23,179 nucleotides of DNA. Origin: JBAZCI01 sp041671025 (lineage in GTDB: Bacteria; Patescibacteriota; Patescibacteriia; UBA10025). Below, piece by piece: positions 9,881-17,920 of this stretch. The stretch spans positions 1-23,179 of the forward strand of contig JBAZCI010000022.1 in the NCBI GenBank assembly GCA_041671025.1, written 5' to 3'. The notes beneath the pieces were generated by a model. The model saw only the letters and a list, made by a program, of their open reading frames with translations. It ran no database searches and was not told the DNA's origin. Made by a program: the position numbers and the translations under genes. Every line of letters begins with the position of its first letter. Position 1 is the first letter of the stretch.

Positions 9881-12583
9881 ATGCATACTCATCTTTGGCA
9901 CACCTTCTCTATTGAGAAAACCTTGTCTCGCCTGCATGCCCGGCGCGAAGGACTGAATCATGAGCAGGTCGAGCGCCGTCGCAGACGCTACGGGTTTAAT
10001 GAACTCCCGCATATTCGCCGTATTTCATACCTGGTGGTATTTGCGAATCAATTCCGCAGCATGCTGATCGGTATTTTGATGGTGGCAGCGGTAGTAAGTT
10101 TTATGCTTGGAGAGACGGTCGATGCCTATGTTATAGCCGCGGCGATTTTGTTTAACGTCTGTATCGGGTTTATTCAGGAATTTCGCGCAGAACGGGCGCT
10201 TGAAAAACTTCAGCGGATCGTAACCTTTACGACAGTTGTCCGCAGGGAGGAGAAAGAGCTTGAGGTTCCTGTTACTGAGCTTGTCCCGGGAGACATTGTT
10301 TTTTTACGAGCTGGCAATCGTGTGCCCGCTGATGTGCGATTACTTTGTGTTACTCAGCTTGAGGTTGAAGAGGCGTCGTTGACCGGCGAATCGGTGCCGG
10401 TAAAAAAGACTCACGAGATGGTGCCGAATGCAGTCGTACTTCCCGAACGCATTAACTGCGCGTTTTTTGGGACGACGGTGGTGCGGGGCAGTGGAGAAGG
10501 TGTGGTGATTGAAACCGGCGCGAGAACAGAAATCGGGAAGATTGCCGAAATGATCGCACAGACTCCTGATGAAGCGACGCCCTTGCAGAAACGACTGTCC
10601 GCATTCGGCAGAACGATGGGCTTTATTGTTCTTGGTATTAGTTTTCTGCTGTTTCTCGCGGGCATTATTTTTGATTATCCTGCACGGCAAATGTTTACCA
10701 CTGCTGTGGCGGTAGCCGTAGCGGCCATTCCGGAAGGTCTCGCGGTGGTGGTGACGGTAATTTTGGCCATAGGTATGCAGCGTATACTGCGTAAAGGATC
10801 AATTGTACGGAAACTTGCCGCGGCAGAAACTTTGGGATCAACAACGGTTATCTGCACGGATAAAACAGGAACGTTGACCGAAGGAGAGATGAAAGTAACT
10901 CGTGTTGTCACATATGAACAAACGCATGAAAGTCACGGCGCTTCCCGAATAGAACACAGCATCGGTGCGGCGAGTCCTGACTATGTATTCGCGATGTCGA
11001 TCGGTGTTATTGCTTCAGATGCGGTGATACAAAATCCGGATGAAGCACTTGATCACTGGATTATTCACGGTACTCCTACGGAAAAGGCGATAATACATGC
11101 GGCGACGCAGGCGGGTATACGCCAGCGTGCGTTAATTAATGAGAATAAGCGCATTGATTATATTCCCTTCGATTCTGAATGGAAGTTTATGGCTACGCTC
11201 AACGAGAGCAGCGCGCACAAAAAAGTATTTATTAAGGGTGCGCCGGAAATATTGTTGCACGCGTCTGCATTTTTAGAACACAAGGGGACACAGAGTCCGA
11301 TGACTCCACAATTACGGGAGATGGTGAGAGAAGAGTTCAAGCGATTTTCACAGGAAGGTTTGCGCATGATTGCCGTCGGGTACAGGGATGTTGCGCCGGA
11401 GACACCAGTGATCGGGGAACGACACAAGGCAGTCGAAGGAATGACATTTGTCGGTCTGATCGGTTTGAAGGATCCGCTCCGCAGTGATGCGCGCGCGACA
11501 CTTGATGAATGCCGTAGTGCAGGAATTCGGCCGATCATGATAACGGGAGACCATCGTTACACCGCAGCGGCGATAGCCAAAGAGCTCGGCATGCCCCATA
11601 GCGAGAAGCATGTTATTGACGGCAGTGAATTTGAAAAAATGGATCAGCAGGCCATGCATGCCGCGATTCAATCCGCCTCAGTATTTGCCCGCATCACTCC
11701 CCGCGACAAACTGCGGATTGTCGATGCGCTTCAAGAGCGGGGAGAGGTCGTTGCCATGACCGGAGACGGAGTAAATGACGCCCCCGCGCTTAAATCGGCT
11801 GATATCGGTATTGCACTGGGCTCCGGGACGGATGTCGCCAAAGAGACGTCAGACATTGTCCTCCTGGATAATAATGTGTCTACGATTGTTCGTGCGGTTC
11901 GTGAGGGAAGAATAATATATCAAAATATTCAGCGGGTTATACTCTTTCTCCTATCAAACAGTTTTTCAGAAATATTAATGATTGCCGTGACCCTGCTCAT
12001 CGGGGGGATTACCGGCAATCCTTTTCCGTTGCCCCTGCTTGCAACTCAGATACTGTGGCTTAATCTGTTGACTGAAGGGGTTCCGACACTAGCGTTGACG
12101 CTTGAAAAAGAGGAGGGAGATGTTATGCATATGAAGCCGATTTTACGGTCAGCCTCAATTATGACCAAGGACATTTGGATCTTGATTATTGTCGTCAGTA
12201 TTATCACGGGGGTCATCGGATTATTGCTATTCATGTATCTCTATACCGAAACAGGGGATGCCCTACATGCGCGGACTGTATCTTTTACCGCACTTGCGGT
12301 GAGCTCGCTCATGTATGTTTTTAGCATCCGCTCACTTCGCCTACCGCTTACCCGGATCCCACTATTCAGTAATCCGTTGCTGCTTGTTTCTATTATTATC
12401 GGACTGGGTTTACACGCGCTTGCCGTGTATCTTCCTCTGTTTCAGCGTGTTTTTCATACCACAGCGCTCTCGTTTATGGATTGGATTCTCGCCTTCTCTG
12501 TCGCGGCCTTTATTATCGTTACTTTGGAGATTACCAAGGCTTTTCTGAGGTCAAAAAGATTTTTTTCCGCTTCAGCGCGATAG
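9881..12583 (+). CDS. P-type II cation-transporting ATPase (calcium-pump-like)
   Basis: 900 residues, full length. Domains in order: N-terminal cation-ATPase domain (WHTFSIEKTLSRL), actuator with LTGES (167-171), M4 PEGL (284-287), phosphorylation motif DKTGTLT with Asp327, nucleotide-binding KGAPE, hinge MTGDGVNDAPALKSADIGIA (about 625-645), then M5-M10. It pumps cations across the membrane using ATP through a phospho-Asp intermediate. The PEGL in M4 and the NLLTEGVP in M6 resemble SERCA-type Ca2+ pumps (PEGLP and NLVTDGLP), but the M6 Asp is Glu here, so the ion is probable rather than certain. It is monocistronic and leaderless. Confidence 0.93.
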   Translation: MHTHLWHTFSIEKTLSRLHARREGLNHEQVERRRRRYGFNELPHIRRISYLVVFANQFRSMLIGILMVAAVVSFMLGETVDAYVIAAAILFNVCIGFIQEFRAERALEKLQRIVTFTTVVRREEKELEVPVTELVPGDIVFLRAGNRVPADVRLLCVTQLEVEEASLTGESVPVKKTHEMVPNAVVLPERINCAFFGTTVVRGSGEGVVIETGARTEIGKIAEMIAQTPDEATPLQKRLSAFGRTMGFIVLGISFLLFLAGIIFDYPARQMFTTAVAVAVAAIPEGLAVVVTVILAIGMQRILRKGSIVRKLAAAETLGSTTVICTDKTGTLTEGEMKVTRVVTYEQTHESHGASRIEHSIGAASPDYVFAMSIGVIASDAVIQNPDEALDHWIIHGTPTEKAIIHAATQAGIRQRALINENKRIDYIPFDSEWKFMATLNESSAHKKVFIKGAPEILLHASAFLEHKGTQSPMTPQLREMVREEFKRFSQEGLRMIAVGYRDVAPETPVIGERHKAVEGMTFVGLIGLKDPLRSDARATLDECRSAGIRPIMITGDHRYTAAAIAKELGMPHSEKHVIDGSEFEKMDQQAMHAAIQSASVFARITPRDKLRIVDALQERGEVVAMTGDGVNDAPALKSADIGIALGSGTDVAKETSDIVLLDNNVSTIVRAVREGRIIYQNIQRVILFLLSNSFSEILMIAVTLLIGGITGNPFPLPLLATQILWLNLLTEGVPTLALTLEKEEGDVMHMKPILRSASIMTKDIWILIIVVSIITGVIGLLLFMYLYTETGDALHARTVSFTALAVSSLMYVFSIRSLRLPLTRIPLFSNPLLLVSIIIGLGLHALAVYLPLFQRVFHTTALSFMDWILAFSVAAFIIVTLEITKAFLRSKRFFSASAR

Positions 12584-12614
12584 GTTTTTCAGCCATTTTT
12601 TGGTGTTTTTTGAA

Positions 12615-12643
12615 TTTACATCTGCCGTATTTGACGCTATACT
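12615..12643 (+). promoter_or_regulatory. Promoter of the asnS operon
   Basis: TTTACA (12615-12620), 17-nt spacer, TATACT (12638-12643). Transcription should begin about 3 nt before the asnS ATG at 12653, giving a nearly leaderless message that probably runs on through the next seven genes. Confidence 0.75.
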
Positions 12644-12652
12644 GAAGGCAAT

Positions 12653-13945
12653 ATGAAGAATATTGCAATAGCCCAAGCGACAGAATATGTAGGTAAAACG
12701 GTAACTCTCAAGGGATGGGCGTATAATTTTCGCTCATCCGGAAAAATATTTTTTTTACAGCTTCGCGATGGAACAGGAGTCATTCAGGCTGTCGTATCCC
12801 GGGGAGATGTATCCGAAGAATCATTTGCTGCGTGTGAACAGATAACGATGGAATCTTCAGTGAGCGTCGAAGGAGTTATTCGCGAAGATTCGCGTTCGCC
12901 GTCAGGAGTGGAGATGCAGGCATCGGCAATCAAGCTCATTCAGCGTGCCGATGAGTATCCTATCGCAAAAAAAGAGCATGGGATCGAATTTCTCCTCGAC
13001 CATCGTCATCTCTGGATCAGATCAAGTCGTCAGACGGCAATTTTACGTATCCGCGACCAGATTGTGTGGTCGATGCGGTCCTTTTTACGCGAGCAGGGGT
13101 ATCTCTTGACGGATACGCCAATCTTGACGCCAACAGCGTGTGAAGGAACTACAACACTTTTCGAAACAGATTACTTTGACACAAAGGCATATCTTGCGCA
13201 ATCCGGTCAGTTGTACCTTGAAGCGCTCGCAGCAGCGCTCGGGCGCGTGTATGACTTTGGTCCGACATTCAGGGCGGAAAAATCGAAAACGCGCCGTCAT
13301 CTCATGGAATTTTGGATGCTTGACGCGGAGGCCGCTTTTATGGAGCATCCCGAAAGCATGGATGTGCAGGAAAAACTTATTCATCGTGTTGTGCAGGACG
13401 TTCTGAAAAACCAGAAACGCGAGCTGGAAGTGTTAGAGCGGGATGTAGAAGCATTACAAAAAATTTCACAGCCTTTCCCGCGTATCACATACGATGAGGC
13501 AATCGACGTTTTGCGGAAATCAGGATCCGATATCAAACGCGGTGACGACCTTGGCGCAGACGATGAGACGATACTCTCAAAGCAATATAGCAGTCCGCTC
13601 TTTGTGACCAAGTTTCCCACGGCGATCAAGGCGTTTTATATGAAGCCTGATCCCGAGAATGCAGAGAGAGTTCTCTGCGCCGACATGCTTGCCCCTGAAG
13701 GCTACGGTGAAATTATCGGAGGATCTCAGCGTATTGATGATTTGGCCCTGCTGGAAAAAAGATTCAAAGAACATGATCTCTCACTTGAAGCGTTCGGATG
13801 GTATCGGGATCTACGAAAGTACGGCTCATTTCCACATTCCGGTTTTGGCGTCGGGCTTGAACGCGTGGTGACGTGGATATGCGGACTTGATCATGTCCGC
13901 GAAGCAATTCCTTTTCCCAGATTGCTGAATAGAATAACTCCCTGA
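12653..13945 (+). CDS. asnS: Asparaginyl-tRNA synthetase
   Basis: 430 residues. The N-terminal OB-fold anticodon-binding domain is at about 15-95 (VTLKGWAYNFRSSGKIFFLQLRDG). The class II catalytic domain follows, with GTTTLFETDYF, the motif-2 region FGPTFRAEKSKTRRHLMEFW, and motif 3 GFGVGLERVVTWICGLDHVREAIPFPR. The last is characteristic of AsnRS rather than AspRS. It charges tRNA-Asn with asparagine in the cytoplasm. Together with a separate AspRS two genes on, it suggests direct Asn-tRNA formation rather than a transamidation route. First gene of a tightly packed run; the next ATG is 6 nt after its stop. Confidence 0.95.
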   Translation: MKNIAIAQATEYVGKTVTLKGWAYNFRSSGKIFFLQLRDGTGVIQAVVSRGDVSEESFAACEQITMESSVSVEGVIREDSRSPSGVEMQASAIKLIQRADEYPIAKKEHGIEFLLDHRHLWIRSSRQTAILRIRDQIVWSMRSFLREQGYLLTDTPILTPTACEGTTTLFETDYFDTKAYLAQSGQLYLEALAAALGRVYDFGPTFRAEKSKTRRHLMEFWMLDAEAAFMEHPESMDVQEKLIHRVVQDVLKNQKRELEVLERDVEALQKISQPFPRITYDEAIDVLRKSGSDIKRGDDLGADDETILSKQYSSPLFVTKFPTAIKAFYMKPDPENAERVLCADMLAPEGYGEIIGGSQRIDDLALLEKRFKEHDLSLEAFGWYRDLRKYGSFPHSGFGVGLERVVTWICGLDHVREAIPFPRLLNRITP

Positions 13946-13951
13946 ATACCC

Positions 13952-14389
13952 ATGGCACGACAAACGCCTGTTGCGAAACTCATTCACGATCGGCGAGGGT
14001 TGTCAGCAATTGCGGTAATGATATTTAGCCTTTTGGTTCTCGCGGTCGTACTCTCAAATGCGATTGCGATTACGGTGAATGAGCGGGGAGAGCAGGAGCT
14101 TGCCCAGGCAAAAGAAGAAGGAGTCCGTGCAGTTACATCGATGTGCGGTGAACGGTACCATCCGTCTGTTCCCGAGTGCACGATAGTCCGTGCGGCAAGT
14201 TGCGGACAGTACTTCGTGATTGACAGCAATTGTGACGATCTTGACGAGGTGCTCCTAAATGCCCGAGGCGCAATCATGGGCACCTGTTCGCTGGCAGGAA
14301 GTAAACTCACCCGTGAACAGTGCGAAAAGTATCTTTCCCCCTTTACTCTTCAGTCGTGTCTTATGCAGCGTAATTTATGTCAACAATGA
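13952..14389 (+). CDS. Membrane-anchored Cys-rich protein of unknown function
   Basis: 145 residues. A short basic N-terminus (ARQTPVAKLIHDRRG) leads into one hydrophobic helix (about 17-41), then an exported domain of about 100 residues. The exported part has eight cysteines (MCGERY, PECTI, SCGQY, NCDDL, TCSL, EQCEK, QSCLM, NLCQQ), enough for four disulfides. The helix after the RRG start resembles prepilin-like N-termini (GLSAIAVMIFSLLVLAVVL), so a pseudopilin or minor-pilin origin is possible, although the canonical Glu at position 5 of the mature form is absent. It lies between asnS and aspS and overlaps aspS, so it is co-translated with synthetases for no obvious reason. Family not recognised. 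Confidence 0.75.
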   Translation: MARQTPVAKLIHDRRGLSAIAVMIFSLLVLAVVLSNAIAITVNERGEQELAQAKEEGVRAVTSMCGERYHPSVPECTIVRAASCGQYFVIDSNCDDLDEVLLNARGAIMGTCSLAGSKLTREQCEKYLSPFTLQSCLMQRNLCQQ

Positions 14390-15780
14390 ACACTTCCCGT
14401 ATTCCCATACAGTCTTTAACAGGTAAAATCGGCGACCAGGTACGAATCGCAGGCTGGGTGCACACGCACCGCAATATGGGGAAAATGGTTTTTTTTAATG
14501 TACGCGATGCATCGGGCGTTGTTCAGGTTGTTGCGTTGTCAAAACCGACTGATGTTTTTGAGCACGCATCACAATTGAATACGGAGTTTGTCGTAGAAGT
14601 GCAGGGTATCGTCAACGAGCGTCCCGCAAAGCTAAAAAATCCCGATATGGAGACCGGGAGTATTGAATTGCTTGCAGAAAAAATCACCGTACTCAACCCT
14701 GCAAAAACCACACCGTTCGAAATCAACTCCGAGGCAAAGCATATTTCCGAAGAGCTTCGGTATCGGTACCGCTATTTGGATCTGCGAAAACCGTCTGTCC
14801 GCAAAAAAATTGTATTTCGATCGGCATTTGTGACATATATCCGAACCTTTTTGGCAGGAGAAGGATTTATTGAAATTGAGACTCCTATTCTCGGGAAAAG
14901 CACCCCCGAGGGCGCGCGCGATTATCTGGTTCCTTCCCGGCAGTTCAAGGGAAAGTTTTATGCGTTGCCGCAGTCTCCTCAGCAGTACAAGCAGTTGTTG
15001 ATGGTCGCCGGTTTTGAAAAATATTTCCAAGTCGCACCGTGTTTCCGCGATGAAGATGCCCGTGCTGACCGCGCGCCGGACCAATTTTACCAGTTGGACA
15101 TGGAGATGGCATTTACCGATCAGGACGAAATTCTCGCGCTGATTGAGCGCATGTTCACGTCGCTTGTAAAAGACCTGTTGCCGGAAAAGCATATCACCAC
15201 GACCCCGTGGCCGCGTTTAACCTATGCAGAGGCCATGGCAAAGTACCACACGGATAAACCCGACTTGAGAAAAGATCCTAAAGATCCCAACGAACTCGCA
15301 TTTTGCTTTGTTGTGGATTTTCCTTTGTTTGAACCACAGCTCGAGAACGGGCATTACGCGCCAATGCACCATATTTTTACCAGGCCGAAAGAAGAGGACA
15401 TCGCACTGCTCGATTCAGATCCGTTAAAAGTCCGATCATGGCAACATGACTTTGTATTGAACGGTATTGAGGTAGGCGGCGGAAGTCTTCGTATATATAC
15501 CCGTGAGTTACAGGAGCACATATTCAAGCTGGTCGGGTTGGATGTTGAGAAGGCAAAGGTGCAGTTCGGGCATATGCTCGAGGCATTTGAATTTGGTGCA
15601 CCGCCGCACGGCGGCATCGCTCCGGGCATTGACCGTCTGTTGATGATGTTGCTCAATGAAGACAATGTCCGCGAAGTCGTTGCGTTCCCCAAATCCACGG
15701 ATAATCGCGATCTGTTGATGGGGGCGCCGAGTGAAGTGGACGAGGCTCAGTTAAAGGATTTGCATATTCGTCTGCAATAA
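14377..15780 (+). CDS. aspS: Aspartyl-tRNA synthetase, short form without GAD domain
   Basis: 467 residues from this start; a second ATG at 14386 overlaps the upstream stop as ATGA and is equally plausible. The OB-fold anticodon domain and bacterial-type catalytic core are clear: LRYRYRYLDLRKP, GARDYLVPSR, FYALPQSPQQYKQLLM, FQVAPCFRDEDARADR, and the final GGIAPGIDRLLMMLL with AFPKSTDNRDLLMGAPS. Bacterial AspRS is usually about 590 residues with a GAD insertion between KPDLR and the VIDFPMF strand. Here only about ten residues (KDPKDPNELA) join KPDLR to FCFVVDFPLFE. The residue matching E. coli Leu30 is Met, not the His typical of non-discriminating enzymes, which fits the presence of AsnRS. 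Confidence 0.95.
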   Translation: MSTMNTSRIPIQSLTGKIGDQVRIAGWVHTHRNMGKMVFFNVRDASGVVQVVALSKPTDVFEHASQLNTEFVVEVQGIVNERPAKLKNPDMETGSIELLAEKITVLNPAKTTPFEINSEAKHISEELRYRYRYLDLRKPSVRKKIVFRSAFVTYIRTFLAGEGFIEIETPILGKSTPEGARDYLVPSRQFKGKFYALPQSPQQYKQLLMVAGFEKYFQVAPCFRDEDARADRAPDQFYQLDMEMAFTDQDEILALIERMFTSLVKDLLPEKHITTTPWPRLTYAEAMAKYHTDKPDLRKDPKDPNELAFCFVVDFPLFEPQLENGHYAPMHHIFTRPKEEDIALLDSDPLKVRSWQHDFVLNGIEVGGGSLRIYTRELQEHIFKLVGLDVEKAKVQFGHMLEAFEFGAPPHGGIAPGIDRLLMMLLNEDNVREVVAFPKSTDNRDLLMGAPSEVDEAQLKDLHIRLQ

Positions 15781-15784
15781 CGCC

Positions 15785-16099
15785 ATGCGTCTTTCCCCCC
15801 TGCAGAAATATATATTGAAGGAATTGTACGGTGCGCGGGGGAAATACCAACGCAACCGGTTAAAGATGTTTTATGCAAGACAAAAGCGTCCCGCCAGGGG
15901 AGTCGATCAGCAGCATACTATCACGAAAAGCATTGAACGGCTTATCGACAAAGAGTTGCTCATCGGCTTCGGTAAGCGGACTCCCCATAAGTGGTTTATC
16001 AATGAAATTGCGCTGACCGCAAAAGGGCGGCGGATCGCACGTGTCTCATTCGGTCAGCAGCAAACCCTTCCATTTTTATCACGAAAATCATCAACGTAA
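15785..16099 (+). CDS. Small winged-helix-like protein, hypothetical
   Basis: 104 residues, basic. The N-terminal helices (LSPLQKYILKELYGARG), a basic middle (RNRLKMFYARQKRPARG), and ITKSIERLIDKELLIGFGKR followed by LTAKGRRIAR resemble a MarR/winged-helix DNA-binding fold, with the last part as wing and strand. No effector domain is present. It may act as a local regulator, but this is inferred from fold-like pattern only. Its ATG is 4 nt after the aspS stop and its stop is 1 nt before the next gene, so it is part of the operon. Confidence 0.7.
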   Translation: MRLSPLQKYILKELYGARGKYQRNRLKMFYARQKRPARGVDQQHTITKSIERLIDKELLIGFGKRTPHKWFINEIALTAKGRRIARVSFGQQQTLPFLSRKSST

Positions 16100-16100
16100 T

Positions 16101-16580
16101 ATGTCAATTTCAAAAAGACTTCTTTCTCTCCTCGAAAAATCTAAAATCAAGTACAACGTAGTCACTCATCGCAAAGTATTCACCGTGTATGATTTGGCTC
16201 AAACGCTCAAGGTCAAAATGAATACGATTGCCAAGACACTACTGGTCAAAGTGGATCGTGAGTACCGTATTATTGTTATTCCCGCACATTTCCGGCTTGA
16301 CCTCAAAAAATTAGCATCACTGCTGAAAGCTAAGAAAGTGATTATTGCACCGGAAAAAGATATGCAAAACAAGTTTAAATCAAAACCGGGTGCGATGACC
16401 CCGTTCGGGTCGCTCTATAAAGTCGGCGTTGTTCTGGATCGTTCGTTGCTCAAGCTCCAGAAGCCGCTTTTTCATGCGGGAAGCTTTACAGAAAGTCTTC
16501 GTTTGAAAATTAAGGATTATGTGAAACTCGAACAGCCGGTGGTTGGAGCGTTTGTTTCGTCGGCAAAAAAGAAAAAATAG
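16101..16580 (+). CDS. YbaK/ProX-type aminoacyl-tRNA deacylase
   Basis: 159 residues. The YbaK/PrdX/ProX editing fold is recognisable: an N-terminal helix (SISKRLLSLLEKSKIKYNVV) followed by VYDLAQTLKVKMNTIAKTLLVKVDREYRIIVIP, LDLKKLASLL, then the PGAMTPFGSLYKVGVVLD turn and a late HAGSFTESLRLKIKDYV segment. The family hydrolyses mischarged tRNAs in trans, such as Cys- or Ala-tRNA(Pro). The substrate here is not determined. The frame is open upstream to 16041, but that part overlaps the preceding gene and lacks family sequence, so 16101 is the start. Encoding next to asnS and aspS fits a role in translation fidelity. The C-terminus is very basic (SSAKKKK). Confidence 0.85.
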   Translation: MSISKRLLSLLEKSKIKYNVVTHRKVFTVYDLAQTLKVKMNTIAKTLLVKVDREYRIIVIPAHFRLDLKKLASLLKAKKVIIAPEKDMQNKFKSKPGAMTPFGSLYKVGVVLDRSLLKLQKPLFHAGSFTESLRLKIKDYVKLEQPVVGAFVSSAKKKK

Positions 16581-16594
16581 GAACGATACTGTAC

Positions 16595-17284
16595 ATGCGC
16601 ACGGTCAAAATCGAACAATTTGAAGGGCCGCTTGAACTGCTTCTCCAACTGATTGAGCAAAAAGAGCTTGACGTATCTCGTGTCGCTCTCTCCGAAGTAA
16701 CCGAGCAGTACATTGAATATTTGAATCAGGTGCAGGAAGTGAATCCTGAAGAGCTTGCCGATTTCTTGGTCGTTGCGGCAAAATTATTACTCATCAAGTC
16801 AAAAATTCTCATTCCGACTCTCGAAGTTGACGAAGATGAATCGGATCTTGAAAAACAGCTGCGCATTTATAAGGAATACTACGACGCTTCAAAAGTTATC
16901 AATAAAATGCTTCTTCGCCGGAAGTATTTGTATCCCCGGGATAAACCGGCGGTGGCGCTTGAACCTATTTTTAATCCGCCCTCGACTCTTACCGATGAAC
17001 GGCTGAAGGACCTATTCTTGGGAGTGATCCGGGCGATCGAACCGATTGTTTCCCTGCCCAAAGAAGTATATTATCGGACCATTTCTATTCAGGAAAAAAT
17101 TGCCGCACTTCGCGAACACATTCAACGGGAGGCAACGCTCAATTTTCATCACATGATTAAAACGTCAAAAGATAAGACAGAAGTAATTGTAACTTTTCTT
17201 GCACTGCTTGAGCTTGTCAAACAGCGCATGGTAGTTGTCGTGCAGGATAATATCTTCGCCGATATCGAAATCAAGCGAGTCTGA
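16595..17284 (+). CDS. scpA: Segregation and condensation protein A
   Basis: 229 residues. It begins with the kleisin N-terminal signature VKIEQFEGPLELLLQLIEQKELDVSRVALSEVTEQY and ELADFLVVAAKLLLIKSKILIP, then a linker, and a C-terminal winged helix (EVIVTFLALLELVKQRMVVVVQ). ScpA bridges the Smc heads and with ScpB forms the condensin that compacts and segregates chromosomes. Length fits the family (about 230-260). It sits 14 nt after the YbaK-like gene and 21 nt before scpB. smc itself is not in the window. Confidence 0.97.
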   Translation: MRTVKIEQFEGPLELLLQLIEQKELDVSRVALSEVTEQYIEYLNQVQEVNPEELADFLVVAAKLLLIKSKILIPTLEVDEDESDLEKQLRIYKEYYDASKVINKMLLRRKYLYPRDKPAVALEPIFNPPSTLTDERLKDLFLGVIRAIEPIVSLPKEVYYRTISIQEKIAALREHIQREATLNFHHMIKTSKDKTEVIVTFLALLELVKQRMVVVVQDNIFADIEIKRV

Positions 17285-17305
17285 TCATTTACCTACCGTT
17301 TTTTT

Positions 17306-17914
17306 ATGTCCCCCGATCTCAATCAACTCCGCCGCCGAATCGAAAGCCTCTTATTTCTTGCAGGCAAGCCTTTATCGGTTAATAAAATTGCCGAGATAAC
17401 TCAGCAGTCAGTCGAAAAAGTAAAAGAAGTCGCAGAAGCGCTCATGAAAGAATATAACGACAGTGACCGGGGGATTAATATCATGAAAACCGCTTCAAGT
17501 TATCAGATGGCGACCAGTCCGGACACGGCTGATATCGCAAAAGAATTCATCAAGTCAGAATTGACCGGGGAACTAACCAAGCCTGCTCTTGAGGCTCTCA
17601 CGATCATTGCGTATTGCGGACCGATTACCAAAGCTGAACTTGAGCATATTCGCGGCGTCAATTGCAGTCTTATATTGAGAAACTTACTGATTAAAGGATT
17701 AATCGAATCAAACGAGGACCGCAAAAAAATGGCAAGTGTATATCAGGTCACATTTGAATTACTGCAGTTCCTGGGTGTCCGCAGTGTAGAAGAGCTTCCC
17801 GACTATGAGCGGTTACGAAGCCATGAACATATTACGGCTCTGATGGAGAAACAGATGGAAAAACAGCAGCAGTCTCCCGCTCCCACACCTGAAGCACAAA
17901 CACCCGCAGAATGA
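17306..17914 (+). CDS. scpB: Segregation and condensation protein B
   Basis: 202 residues with two winged-helix domains: LRRRIESLLFLAGKPLSVNKIAEITQQSVEKVKEVAEAL and LTKPALEALTIIAYCGPITKAELEHIRGVNCSLILRNLLIKGLIE. Both are classic ScpB, followed by a ~25-residue Gln/Pro-rich tail (MEKQMEKQQQSPAPTPEAQ). It binds ScpA and completes the Smc complex. It is preceded by a poly-U stretch (TTTTTTTATG) instead of a Shine-Dalgarno. Next gene 6 nt on. Confidence 0.97.
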   Translation: MSPDLNQLRRRIESLLFLAGKPLSVNKIAEITQQSVEKVKEVAEALMKEYNDSDRGINIMKTASSYQMATSPDTADIAKEFIKSELTGELTKPALEALTIIAYCGPITKAELEHIRGVNCSLILRNLLIKGLIESNEDRKKMASVYQVTFELLQFLGVRSVEELPDYERLRSHEHITALMEKQMEKQQQSPAPTPEAQTPAE

Positions 17915-17920
17915 CGTCGC

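Noticed and set aside
13943..13945. Possible UGA recoding, known from some CPR lineages
   Set aside because: TGA ends asnS, scpA, scpB and the Cys-rich gene at the expected places, and no conserved protein contains an internal TGA.
16041..16100. An earlier start for the YbaK-like protein
   Set aside because: It would overlap the upstream winged-helix gene by about 60 bp and adds sequence foreign to the family.
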